Shown: piece after piece, positions 44,359-53,070 of the stretch
Layout of the letters: each line of letters opens with the position of its first letter
How positions within the stretch are numbered: the stretch's first letter is position 1
Assembly (NCBI GenBank): GCA_942492065.1
Contig: CALODV010000020.1
Span: 1 to 64,000, forward strand
Source: G963665815 sp942492065
GTDB taxonomy: Bacteria; Cloacimonadota; Cloacimonadia; Cloacimonadales; JAIOQZ01
Direction of reading: 5' to 3'
DNA length: 64,000 nt
Program-made: the position numbers and the translations under genes
The notes under the pieces: generated by a model
Databases searched by the model: none
Seen by the model: only the letters and a program-made list of their open reading frames with translations
Told to the model about the DNA's origin: nothing

Positions 44359-45585
44359 TCACTTGAGCACTAACCTGCCATATGCCCCATCATGTCCGGG
44401 AGGATAAAATTCAAAACATCCCCTTTTAATCATAGTAATTGCATTCACTATATCATCGTTTACTTTATTGTCCAGTTTATCCTTAATTTCCTTTTCTTCT
44501 GCAGTCCAGAGATTAATTTCCGTTCCGAATATCTCGGTGATCTGTTCAAAAGGTTTTGTCACTTTGGCAGATGTAAGAGTTTTAACCCCAACACCAATAG
44601 CTATCACTTCAATCAAAGGAACAAGATGATAGAATCTTCTATCACGTTTCACTACAGACTTATCAGTCAAAGACTCACATCTCTGCAGAACTCCTGTAAG
44701 CATCATTTTGCTGCATATCGGGCACTCTGCCCTTGAATCATGCTTATCAGTCAGAAAAACAAACTCACCAGAATCATGTCTTGATGCTCTGTGACCTGTC
44801 AGGAAGTATCTTCCTTCTGATGGATGAAACTCAGCAGTAAACTCAACATCTCCCCCACGCAAAGCATCTATCACACTCTCATAACTTTTATTGCTGACGT
44901 TCAGCATTGTAAATTCTCTTCCGATCCTGTTCAGGGCTGCGCTATGGCAATCGCTGTTCGAAATCATTGTCAGCTCCGTGAAATCAGGTATTCCACCCAG
45001 CATTTCAGGATCAGCACTAAGTCCGGTTTCAATCACTCTGATATTACTTGTAAAGTCACCATAAAACTCTCTGATACTGTCCAGTCCGTTCTTGGATCCC
45101 ATAATTCCATCCGGGGTCATCACATGAGCAGGTATTATCTCAATCAGAGAATGAATATCCTGAATCTGAAACAATCTCTCCTGAAGCTGCACCTGATCTT
45201 CACATTTTATAAATGGTCTGCCAATAGTGTTTTTCATCCCCCATACGTCCATCAGCTCCTGCAGTTTTGTTATAGAGTCAAAATCTGGGAAAAGAATAAC
45301 ATGATGGGCAATAGTCCTGTTCTTATAGCCGTTCAACTGCACTGTCAGAATCACTTCTGTCTGCAGGATAAATCTTTTATCATAATCTTCGAACTGAAAC
45401 AATCCCGGTTCAGCTTCAGTAAATACAGTTTTCAGCTCTTCAAAGCGTTCGGGATGCATACAGTCTCCGGTTCCGAATATATCTATTCCTTTTATCTGCA
45501 TTGTCTTACATATATTTTCAAACGGTATGTTCCCAACACCTCCGGCATGCCCGGAATGCGAATGTAAATCAACAGCTAATCTCAT
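44359..45585 (-). CDS. Endonuclease Q-like PHP-domain nuclease
   Basis: 408 residues. PHP metal motif DLHSHSGHAGG at the N-terminus, GTGDCMHP, and SNSDCHSAALNRIGREF later. A C-terminal zinc-binding segment CPICSKMMLTGVLQRCESL (~288) matches the arrangement of EndoQ. EndoQ, known mainly from archaea and some bacteria, nicks DNA 5' of uracil, hypoxanthine and abasic sites, so a role in repair of deaminated DNA is likely. GGGAGAAAAA site. Own transcription unit after the neighbour's terminator. Confidence 0.82.
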   Translation of the reverse strand: MRLAVDLHSHSGHAGGVGNIPFENICKTMQIKGIDIFGTGDCMHPERFEELKTVFTEAEPGLFQFEDYDKRFILQTEVILTVQLNGYKNRTIAHHVILFPDFDSITKLQELMDVWGMKNTIGRPFIKCEDQVQLQERLFQIQDIHSLIEIIPAHVMTPDGIMGSKNGLDSIREFYGDFTSNIRVIETGLSADPEMLGGIPDFTELTMISNSDCHSAALNRIGREFTMLNVSNKSYESVIDALRGGDVEFTAEFHPSEGRYFLTGHRASRHDSGEFVFLTDKHDSRAECPICSKMMLTGVLQRCESLTDKSVVKRDRRFYHLVPLIEVIAIGVGVKTLTSAKVTKPFEQITEIFGTEINLWTAEEKEIKDKLDNKVNDDIVNAITMIKRGCFEFYPPGHDGAYGRLVLK

Positions 45586-45653
45586 TTTTTCTCCCGAATC
45601 CCTGCAAAACGAAGTTATTTACTACAGCTAAGCAAAGTTCTTATCCTTTATAA

Positions 45654-45682
45654 CAAAAAAGCCCACCGGAATCGATGGGCTC
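45654..45682 (-). terminator. Terminator of the propeller lipoprotein gene
   Basis: Minus-strand AGCCCA / TGGGCT stem with extra inner pairs, followed by TTTTTTG; 18 bp after the stop at 45700. Confidence 0.88.
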
Positions 45683-45699
45683 TGAATATTTTATCTTAA

Positions 45700-46839
45700 T
45701 TATTTATTAATACTGACTTTTACGATTCCAAGTTCACGACTGAGCACGATAACTTCATCGCCATCAACATAAACTTCCGAAACATAACCAATTTCGCTTT
45801 TTGGAAGCTGTCCTTTAAAGGTAGGATTACCTTCACCATCGAGTTCGAAATAATAAATACCACCACCGCGAGATCCTACTACAAGGTGATCTTCATTAGC
45901 TGATACGCATCTTGCAAATGAACTTGTCTGGTAAGCAAGGTCTTCTCTGAGAGTCATTTCAGGAGCATCTTCTGTGAATGTAACATCAATTACCTGAAGT
46001 CCCTTATGTACATCAGCCACATAGAGTTTATTGTTTGCAAATACAACCTGATCTGCTTCTCCAGGAGTATCTACGTAAGTTACAAAATCAAAAGCCTCAT
46101 TATTATCGGTATCTTCCAGATATCCCCACATGTTCCAGGCAGATACACCGGCATAACCTGCAGCGCCAAAATAGAAACCTTCATGAAAGAAAAAATCACT
46201 CTGTCTGAAACTAACAGTAAAAGCACGTGAAGCGGCCTGTAAATCATCACTCGTAAGCAGAATATCATCATATGCTCTGATATATCTATCTGATCGAAGC
46301 ATTACTATTACTATGTCTTTTGTAGTAACAGTACCATCAATAGTATTTCCATATACAGGGTAATCAGGACTGTTTGCGAAAGCATATATAGCACTGATAG
46401 ACTGAGTATTTCCTGTCAAAGTTACTTCAGAGTGAATCCCTTCATCATCCCAGGAATAACAGCCAACCTGATCAGTATCTTCTTTCTGAACAGTAAAAAT
46501 TCTGTTTAGACCTTCTACAATAGAAACATCGGTTATATTTTTCATTGACTCAGCAGCAGATCCCTCTTCTTCTGCACAAGCGGCATAATCGAATACATCA
46601 AGTAAGGTAAAAGAATTCTTATTGAGGAGAACAACTCCACTTGGTCCGTTTGCAACTGCGATAAAGTTTTCAGAAACGTCCATATCGTTAGGTGCTCCAG
46701 GTAAAGGCACATTATCCTCTATACGCAGAATTCCGTTAGAATCGGTGCTGACCGGATCATTTGCATCTGCACAGGAAATGAGTGCAAAAACTGATACGAG
46801 AAAGACCGCGATAGCTATCAGTTTAAATTTTCTTTTCAT
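45700..46839 (-). CDS. Lipoprotein with LVIVD/beta-propeller-like repeats
   Basis: 379 residues from ATG 46839 (TTGGAGGATGTA upstream; the TTG four codons earlier is part of the ribosome site). Signal sequence with lipobox ALISC, then ADANDP. Repeats of the LVIVD type: FIAVANGPSGVVLLNKN, KLYVADVHKGLQVIDVTF, HLVVGSRGGGIYYFEL, EVIVLSRELGIVKVSI. Outer-membrane or periplasmic surface protein of unknown role. Own terminator. Confidence 0.85.
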   Translation of the reverse strand: MKRKFKLIAIAVFLVSVFALISCADANDPVSTDSNGILRIEDNVPLPGAPNDMDVSENFIAVANGPSGVVLLNKNSFTLLDVFDYAACAEEEGSAAESMKNITDVSIVEGLNRIFTVQKEDTDQVGCYSWDDEGIHSEVTLTGNTQSISAIYAFANSPDYPVYGNTIDGTVTTKDIVIVMLRSDRYIRAYDDILLTSDDLQAASRAFTVSFRQSDFFFHEGFYFGAAGYAGVSAWNMWGYLEDTDNNEAFDFVTYVDTPGEADQVVFANNKLYVADVHKGLQVIDVTFTEDAPEMTLREDLAYQTSSFARCVSANEDHLVVGSRGGGIYYFELDGEGNPTFKGQLPKSEIGYVSEVYVDGDEVIVLSRELGIVKVSINK

Positions 46840-46894
46840 TACATCCTCCAATGAAATGTATATTTATCTCAATTTTTATTTTTTCTCATGTACT

Positions 46895-47974
46895 TTAAAT
46901 TATTCCAAAACCTTTAAGGTTCTTATATAGCACCTGTGTAATTCCTCTCACAAGAAAGACGAGAGGTACTGATATCAGCATACCAAGAATACCAAAAACA
47001 TAACCTCCTGCAATTACTGTCAACATAATAACAAGCGGATGCATCTCCGTATTCTTTCCGATTACGATCGGGTATATAAAAGAGTTATCCAGAAACTGCA
47101 CAAAAATCATGGCAATTACGGAATAAACAGCTAAACTGAAGGGGTGTCCCGTCAATAACACAGATATAATTGCAAGACCCATTCCAATAACAGGACCTAA
47201 ATAAGGTATTGCGTTAGCAAAACCGGCAAGAATACCTATCAGTAAGGCATAAGGGACTCCAATAGCCTGCAGCGCAATAGATGAAAGAATACTCACGATG
47301 AATATTTCAATCATCAATGCTCTTAAATATGTACCGATAATCTCATCTGTTTTTTCTATAATTATAATTGTTAACTCAAAATATCTGTTAGGAACAAGCC
47401 TCATGAAGTACTTCTTCATAGAGTCGAAGTCTTTTAGCAGGAAAAAACTTATCAATGGGATAGTAATTATAAAAGTCAGAACACTGAAAAAATTACTTAA
47501 AATCCCTATTACTCTTTTAGGCAGATCAGAAACAAACCTGGTAATAAATGTCAGAGCATCATTCTTCGCAGCATCAAAATTCACAAATGGGAATTTGCTT
47601 TCCACCTTTTGAATAAGCCCCGAAATTTGATCATAATACGGAAGCCTGGAGACAAAGTCAACACTATTAGAACCGCTAAATGCCTGTGAGACTGTATTCG
47701 AAAGCTGCACAACCTGTTCATAGATAGCCGGGACAAAGGTAATGGATGCAATAACAAGAATTCCAAGTATTGCCAGATACACCAGCAGAATTGAAACACT
47801 ACGGGGAAATCCTCTCTGTTCCAGTATTGAAATAATAGGATTAAGCAGATATGAGACAATCATTGCAGCAAATAACAGCGGGAACACATTTTTAAAAAAC
47901 AATACTCCAAGTACAGCCAGCGACAGCATGAACAGCCAGTAGACCATTCGTACAATAGATTTACTCCGAATCAT
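46895..47974 (-). CDS. AI-2E family (PerM-like) permease
   Basis: 359 residues with about eight membrane helices. Motifs: FPLLFAAMIVSYLLNPII, PLISFFLLKDFDSMKKYF, GFANAIPYLGPVIGMGLA, VQFLDNSFIYPIVIGK. AI-2E-family proteins export small molecules or ions; the substrate is unknown. Last gene of a six-gene operon and overlaps the preceding gene by 14 bp. Confidence 0.92.
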   Translation of the reverse strand: MIRSKSIVRMVYWLFMLSLAVLGVLFFKNVFPLLFAAMIVSYLLNPIISILEQRGFPRSVSILLVYLAILGILVIASITFVPAIYEQVVQLSNTVSQAFSGSNSVDFVSRLPYYDQISGLIQKVESKFPFVNFDAAKNDALTFITRFVSDLPKRVIGILSNFFSVLTFIITIPLISFFLLKDFDSMKKYFMRLVPNRYFELTIIIIEKTDEIIGTYLRALMIEIFIVSILSSIALQAIGVPYALLIGILAGFANAIPYLGPVIGMGLAIISVLLTGHPFSLAVYSVIAMIFVQFLDNSFIYPIVIGKNTEMHPLVIMLTVIAGGYVFGILGMLISVPLVFLVRGITQVLYKNLKGFGII

Positions 47975-48467
47975 TGATTGCCTTCAGTTTTCTGTTTGTT
48001 CGAATTAAATCCTGGCTCAGTTTCCCCGCAAACTGGAAAAGTACTTTAGAGGCTGTACGAGGATGCTCATTAATGAACACCTGAAAATCCTTTTGAGACA
48101 CAGCATAAAGAGTAGCATGAGTAGCGGCTTTTGCGGATGCCGTTCGCTGAGATTCTGTAAACAGACCAACCTCTCCGAAATAATCTTCATGTCCCAGAGT
48201 AACCAGATTAATTGCTTCTTCGCGCTTTTTCTCAAGAATTATATCCACCTGTCCTTCTGCAATAATATACAGTACCGTATGCGGATAATCTTCTCTGAAA
48301 ATCCATTCATCCTTTTCGAAAACGCGTTTATGCAGAAGGCGTGAAAATAGTTTAAGTTCCAATCTGTTGAGTCCATGTAAAAACGGAACGTTTCTCAGGA
48401 AATAGAATTCTTCTTTTGTGAGATTCTTTACTTTCTTTTCTCGAGAAAAAATATCCAAAATGCTCAT
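47961..48467 (-). CDS. Stand-alone cyclic-nucleotide-binding domain protein
   Basis: 168 residues. A single cNMP fold (~25-145) with FREDYPHTVLYIIAEGQVDI and the phosphate-binding cassette region FGEVGLFTESQRTASAKA (Arg present). No HTH follows, so it is not a Crp-type DNA-binding regulator; the C-terminal ~20 residues are a basic helix. It overlaps the permease gene by 14 bp, suggesting it may regulate it. AGGAAATAAT site at the SMEX stop. Confidence 0.88.
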   Translation of the reverse strand: MSILDIFSREKKVKNLTKEEFYFLRNVPFLHGLNRLELKLFSRLLHKRVFEKDEWIFREDYPHTVLYIIAEGQVDIILEKKREEAINLVTLGHEDYFGEVGLFTESQRTASAKAATHATLYAVSQKDFQVFINEHPRTASKVLFQFAGKLSQDLIRTNRKLKAINDSE

Positions 48468-48468
48468 A

Positions 48469-49122
48469 TTATTTCCTCATGTTTTTTATAAGAGGTATTA
48501 TCAACAATACTGTTAAAGCAGCAAGAGCTATAATTGCTCCGGTCCAGCCAAGCAGCGTCAGGGTTGTAACAACGATTCCTGCTCCGATAACTCCGATGAA
48601 AATGAATAAAAGTGATTTCCAGTATTTCAAACCGAACAGATAAGCTGCCAGAGAACCTGTCCAGGCACCTGTTACAGGTAATGGTATGGCAACAAACATG
48701 ATAAGTCCCAGTTCCTCATATTTCTTGATTAATTCACTTTTTTTACGTGTTTTCTCAAATATCTTCTCAAGTATCCTGTTTGTAAATGAAAATTTACGGA
48801 AAAGTTTTTCAACAAACCCAAAAAACACCAGAATCAGGAAAATAGGCACCATATTTCCGGTAACTGAAATTGCAAATACCTTGTACCATGGAATCTCAAA
48901 CAACTGAATTCCTACGGGAATTGCTCCCCTCAGTTCGAATATCGGAAGCATTGATATCAGGAACACTGTCAACTCTTTTGAAATACCTTTATCTGTGAAA
49001 TAATCCAGTATTCTCTTTTTTAATCCGTGCTGCTCAGATTCATGTCCTGCATCACTCTCAGCACTTAAACTGACAACGATAATTATCATCATCAAAAGCA
49101 GAATTACAAGTTTTTTTACCAT
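48469..49122 (-). CDS. Small multi-drug export protein (SMEX, COG2426-like)
   Basis: 217 residues from ATG 49122, which has GGAG and overlaps the pcm stop (ATGGTAA). Signal-like first helix, then the family motif MLPIFELRGAIPVG and VAIPLPVTGAWTGSLAAYLFGL; about five membrane segments. Annotated by homology as a putative exporter. Sits between pcm and a cyclic-nucleotide-binding protein in one operon. Confidence 0.88.
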   Translation of the reverse strand: MVKKLVILLLMMIIIVVSLSAESDAGHESEQHGLKKRILDYFTDKGISKELTVFLISMLPIFELRGAIPVGIQLFEIPWYKVFAISVTGNMVPIFLILVFFGFVEKLFRKFSFTNRILEKIFEKTRKKSELIKKYEELGLIMFVAIPLPVTGAWTGSLAAYLFGLKYWKSLLFIFIGVIGAGIVVTTLTLLGWTGAIIALAALTVLLIIPLIKNMRK

Positions 49123-49763
49123 CCCTGTTCTCCAATCAAAGGTACGAAAGTACAATTTCCGAAAGATTCTTTAATATACTGGTCACCTTTTCGTGTAATC
49201 ATTTCCAGAGACTGCATCTCCTGAGACCCGGACGGAATAATCAGTTTTCCGTTATCTGCAAGCTGCTGCAGAAGGCTTTCAGGTATGGACGGGCTTCCGG
49301 CAGATACAATAATTTTGTCGAACTCCTCGCACTTAGGGTAAGCCTTTTCCCAGCCTCTGGTACCATCACCAACCCGGAAGTGAACATTGCTGATTTCCAG
49401 CTTTTTCAGAACTCTTTTTGCTCCGAGGCTTAACTCCTGAATTCTTTCCACACTGTAAACCTCTTCAGCAAGCATGGAAAGTATTGCAGTCTGATATCCG
49501 GAACCGGTTCCTATCTCAAGGACCTTATCCTTATCAGTTACATCCACAATCTGAATCATAAATGCAATGATGTAAGGTTGTGAAATGGTCTGTCCACAGG
49601 CAATAGATAGTGGAAAATCCGCATATGAATGCAGCTTAAAATCATCAGGCACAAACATATCTCTGGGAATCTCTCTGAAAGCACTTAAAATTCGATCGTT
49701 TTTTATTCCTCTACCCATTAACTGGGTCTGTACCATTATTTCTCTTTGATCTTCAAACTTCAT
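49116..49763 (-). CDS. pcm: Protein-L-isoaspartate O-methyltransferase
   Basis: 215 residues. SAM motif VLEIGTGSGYQTAILS, upstream FPLSIACGQTISQPYIIAFM, and VSAGSPSIPESLLQQL are diagnostic. Repairs isoaspartyl damage in proteins. 12 bp after surE, the classical surE-pcm pairing in stress survival. Confidence 0.96.
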   Translation of the reverse strand: MKFEDQREIMVQTQLMGRGIKNDRILSAFREIPRDMFVPDDFKLHSYADFPLSIACGQTISQPYIIAFMIQIVDVTDKDKVLEIGTGSGYQTAILSMLAEEVYSVERIQELSLGAKRVLKKLEISNVHFRVGDGTRGWEKAYPKCEEFDKIIVSAGSPSIPESLLQQLADNGKLIIPSGSQEMQSLEMITRKGDQYIKESFGNCTFVPLIGEQGW

Positions 49764-49775
49764 CTTTTATCCAAT

Positions 49776-50531
49776 CTACAAAGTTAATTCCTTTATTCCT
49801 GACTTAAGACTTTCAGGAACATCAATAACTTCAAAATTAGGCCATACCGGTGTGATTGACACATAATTTTCAGATATTGCTTTAAAATCAGAATTTTCTG
49901 TGTTATCCCACTCAGGCATATCTCCGCCAATAAGATAAAATGTCTTACCGCTCTCATCTTTATCTGTTCTGATGTAATTTTTGTAGTATCTATGACCTAA
50001 TGATGTAAGTTTTATTCCATTTATTTCTTCAAAAGTTATGTTCGGGATATTTATATTCAGAATCTGTCCATCTCTGCAATGCTCGTGAATATTCTGTTTA
50101 AGCAGTTGAGCCATAACCTCAGCACCTGTCTCAAATTTCTGATCCCTGTATTCGTTCATCGAAATGGCTATTGATTTGAATCCATGCAGCATTGCTTCCA
50201 GAGCAACCCCTACTGTACCGGAATAAAGAACATCTCTTCCCATATTCTGACCACCGTTAATACCGGATATAACCAGATCAATGTTTTCAATTCTGATAAC
50301 ATCTTTGAGAAAGAAAACACAATCTACAGGAGTACCGCTGATTGACCATACATTTTCTTCGTGTTCGTTCAGATAAACCGGTCTGTTAATAGTTATTGAA
50401 TGTGAAAAAGCACTTCTTTCACTTTCGGGAGCTATCACAAACACTTCATGGTTATCTTTTATCAGTCTTTCCTGCAATACACGTATACCGCGAGCATTTA
50501 CACCATCATCGTTTGTAAGTAAAATTCTCAT
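49776..50531 (-). CDS. surE: 5'-nucleotidase SurE
   Basis: 251 residues from ATG 50531 (GAGG just upstream; the ORF extends four codons to a TTG). Metal site ILLTNDDGVNARGI, VIAPESERSAFSHSIT and VDLVISGINGGQNMGRDVLYSGTVGVALE-type segment (checked in shorter blocks). Dephosphorylates nucleoside monophosphates; survival protein paired with Pcm. Confidence 0.96.
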   Translation of the reverse strand: MRILLTNDDGVNARGIRVLQERLIKDNHEVFVIAPESERSAFSHSITINRPVYLNEHEENVWSISGTPVDCVFFLKDVIRIENIDLVISGINGGQNMGRDVLYSGTVGVALEAMLHGFKSIAISMNEYRDQKFETGAEVMAQLLKQNIHEHCRDGQILNINIPNITFEEINGIKLTSLGHRYYKNYIRTDKDESGKTFYLIGGDMPEWDNTENSDFKAISENYVSITPVWPNFEVIDVPESLKSGIKELTL

Positions 50532-50545
50532 GTGTCCTCTCAAAG

Positions 50546-51238
50546 TTAGTTAATAAATATCTCGTAAAATACAATTTTTATAAAATTCATAATATCCCGA
50601 CCATGCTTGATATAACTTTCTTCATCATTGTAAATAGTCGGAATGGCGATAGAACTGAATACAGCGTTCTGCCTGGCAAAAGAAAAGATTATCTCAGTCT
50701 CATACTGATACCGATCAGAAATACAGTCATTAGGTATAACCTTAGCAAGTCTGTACAACCTGTATCCGGACTGTGAATCCTTTATCCTGCGATGAGTCAC
50801 CAGACTGACAATAAAAGATGTCAGACCGTTGCTGGCGATTCTTGGAACCGGCATAAAACGTGGTCTGAAGTTCCTGTTCCCTATAACCATATCGGCATTC
50901 GTAATATTCTGCTCGTCAATAAAATCCGGTATTTCTTCCGGTAAATGCTGAAGATCAGAATCAAGGGTTATGACAAACTCGAAACCATGTTTTCGGGCAA
51001 CCTCAAAACCGTGCTTGAGTGCAACACCTTTACCGCAGTTCACAGACAGTCGGTTATATATTGTACCGAACTTTCTGCATACTCGGGCAGAATTATCTAT
51101 TGAACAGTCATCTATTGTAATAATATTATCTGTTGGAATAAAAGCAGAAACCCTTCTTATCAGTTCATCGAGGTGTCTTTCCGCATTGTAAACAGGTATA
51201 ATGACTGCTGTATTTTCATAATTAGCTAAATTCATCAT
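50546..51238 (-). CDS. Family 2 glycosyltransferase
   Basis: GT-A fold: AVIIPVYNAERHLDELI, TIDDCSIDNS, GKGVALKHGF and the DxD-type TLDSDLQHLP, as in dolichyl-phosphate-mannose-synthase-like enzymes. About 230 residues, so lacking C-terminal membrane domains. The start is uncertain: no Shine-Dalgarno precedes any candidate; I chose the double ATG at 51238/51235. The frame extends to a TTG at 51277. First gene of the surE-pcm operon. Confidence 0.85.
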   Translation of the reverse strand: MMNLANYENTAVIIPVYNAERHLDELIRRVSAFIPTDNIITIDDCSIDNSARVCRKFGTIYNRLSVNCGKGVALKHGFEVARKHGFEFVITLDSDLQHLPEEIPDFIDEQNITNADMVIGNRNFRPRFMPVPRIASNGLTSFIVSLVTHRRIKDSQSGYRLYRLAKVIPNDCISDRYQYETEIIFSFARQNAVFSSIAIPTIYNDEESYIKHGRDIMNFIKIVFYEIFIN

Positions 51239-51429
51239 ACTGCAAAAATGATGCATAATCAAAAATGTCAAGTGCAAAGTGAATGCATGGAAATTTAACT
51301 AATCTACAACATGCATATATCGGCGAATAATTCCCGGAATAGAGATATCTTGGTCACAGTTGATACATTTTAATGAATAATATTAACTTATTGAATTACT
51401 ATAATTAACGATACTTTATCAGATTTAGG

Positions 51430-51459
51430 TTGACATAAAGATTATAGCTTTCATAAGAA
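51430..51459 (+). promoter_or_regulatory. Promoter of rocD
   Basis: TTGACA (51430-51435), 18-bp spacer, TAAGAA (51454-51459), 29 bp before ATG. Confidence 0.45.
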
Positions 51460-51488
51460 GTACAAATTAATTAATATAAGGAGGAAGT

Positions 51489-52727
51489 ATGCTGAAATAC
51501 GGAACCGTAAGCAGTACTGACGCAATGGCTTTAGAAGAAAAATACGGAGCTCATAACTATCACCCACTGCCAGTTGTAATTGCAAAAGGAGAAGGACCAT
51601 TTCTCTGGGATCCGGAAGGAAATAAATATTTTGACTTCCTGTCAGCTTACTCAGCTGTTAATCAGGGACATTGTCATCCAAAGATTATCAAAGCGCTGAA
51701 AGATCAGGCTGACGTTCTAACATTAACTTCACGTGCTTTTTTCAATAATAAACTTGGAAGCTACGAAAAATTCGTAACTGAATACTTCGGTTATGATATG
51801 GTTCTTCCAATGAATACAGGTGCTGAAGCTGTTGAAACAGCAATGAAAATTACTCGTAAATGGGGATATGATGTAAAAGGTATTGAGGGAAACAAGGCTA
51901 AGCTGGTTTTCTGTACCGAAAACTTCCACGGCAGAACAATAGCAGTTATCTCTGCTTCCACTGATCCTGAATCATACGGTGGATTCGGACCATACGTACC
52001 TGGCATCATCCATGTACCTTATAATGATGCAGAAGCTCTTGAAAAAGTTCTCGAAGAACATGGAAAAGAAATTGCAGGATTCATCGTTGAACCTATTCAG
52101 GGTGAAGCCGGTGTTAATGTTCCTGACGAAGGATACCTCAAAAAATGTTACGATGCCTGTAAAAAACACAACGTTCTGTTCGTAGCAGACGAAGTTCAGA
52201 CAGGTATTGCCAGAACAGGTAAGCTTCTTGCAGTAGAATACGAAGGAATCAGACCTGATGTTGTAATTCTTGGTAAAGCTATTTCCGGTGGTGTATTACC
52301 TGTATCAGCCGTTCTTGCAGACAAAGACATTATGATGGTGATTAAACCTGGTCAGCATGGTTCAACTTTTGGTGGTTTCCCACTCGCATGTGCTGTTGCT
52401 CAAGCTGCACTCGAAGTTATCAAAGAAGAAAACCTTACTGAAAAAGCTTTCGAACTTGGTGAATACCTCAGAGAGGAACTGAGAAAGATCGACACTGACA
52501 GAATCACTACTGTTAGAGGTAGAGGTCTTCTCAATGCTATCATCATTAAGCCTAAAGACGGTATAGAAGCTTGGGATGTATGTGTTAAACTCAAAGAAAA
52601 AGGATTACTCTGTAAACCTACTCATCAACACATTATCCGTCTTGCTCCACCACTTGTAATTACAAAAGACGAACTGAAAGAAGCTATCGAAATCATGAAA
52701 TCAGTTTTCGAAGAACTCGACGCTTAA
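51489..52727 (+). CDS. rocD: Ornithine aminotransferase
   Basis: 412 residues. Class III PLP aminotransferase: FLSAYSAVNQGHCHPKI, MNTGAEAVETAMKITRKW, VEPIQGEAGV, ADEVQTGIARTG and the PLP lysine in ILGKAISGG. These match ornithine--oxo-acid transaminase, converting ornithine and 2-oxoglutarate to glutamate semialdehyde. AAGGAGGAAGT site. Monocistronic with strong promoter and terminator. Confidence 0.95.
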   Translation: MLKYGTVSSTDAMALEEKYGAHNYHPLPVVIAKGEGPFLWDPEGNKYFDFLSAYSAVNQGHCHPKIIKALKDQADVLTLTSRAFFNNKLGSYEKFVTEYFGYDMVLPMNTGAEAVETAMKITRKWGYDVKGIEGNKAKLVFCTENFHGRTIAVISASTDPESYGGFGPYVPGIIHVPYNDAEALEKVLEEHGKEIAGFIVEPIQGEAGVNVPDEGYLKKCYDACKKHNVLFVADEVQTGIARTGKLLAVEYEGIRPDVVILGKAISGGVLPVSAVLADKDIMMVIKPGQHGSTFGGFPLACAVAQAALEVIKEENLTEKAFELGEYLREELRKIDTDRITTVRGRGLLNAIIIKPKDGIEAWDVCVKLKEKGLLCKPTHQHIIRLAPPLVITKDELKEAIEIMKSVFEELDA

Positions 52728-52750
52728 TAACAGTTTAAAGATATTATTTT

Positions 52751-52782
52751 AAACCTGCTGATCTTATCGGCAGGTTTTTTTT
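52751..52782 (+). terminator. Terminator of rocD
   Basis: AACCTGCTGAT / ATCGGCAGGTT stem (one T-G), CTT loop, then eight T. Confidence 0.93.
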
Positions 52783-52820
52783 CATATCTACGGTTAGCAC
52801 AAAATAATAAGATATCGTAG

Positions 52821-52881
52821 CCATGAATGGATAGATCAGGCTAAGTCTCCCATTCGCAAGGCCTTTAGACCATGGAGAAGG
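52821..52881 (+). repeat. Degenerate distant copy of the RAYT-associated repeat
   Basis: CCATTCGCAAGG (52850-52861) is an intact A' arm. A 7-nt linker and ACCATGGAGAAGG (52869-52881, decayed B') follow at the spacing seen in the complete units, with a weak trace of the left arms at 52821-52830. Located 27 kb from the transposase. Confidence 0.7.
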
Positions 52882-52959
52882 GAATTTCACCCTCCCCCGG
52901 AATATTCATTGAATCAATCACCAGCGGAGAAAAGTCCAATAATGAGAAAGACGGTTATA

Positions 52960-52993
52960 AAAGGAAACAGCCTCTCATTTGAAAGGCTGTTTC
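52960..52993 (-). terminator. Hairpin after the 1578-residue secreted gene
   Basis: AAACAGCCT / AGGCTGTTT perfect 9-bp stem with a 10-nt loop, followed on the minus strand by CCTTTTAT. Weak U-tract and 78 bp from the stop, but the only candidate. Confidence 0.5.
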
Positions 52994-53070
52994 ATCTGTC
53001 TTGCTTTATTCCATTCCTAAGGATCTGAAGACAATTAGGAAGCTAAAAACAATGTATAAATTTTGCTAAG

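Noticed and set aside
44824..45567. 247-residue plus-strand ORF opposite the EndoQ-like gene
   Set aside because: Antisense shadow of a gene with clear PHP and zinc motifs.
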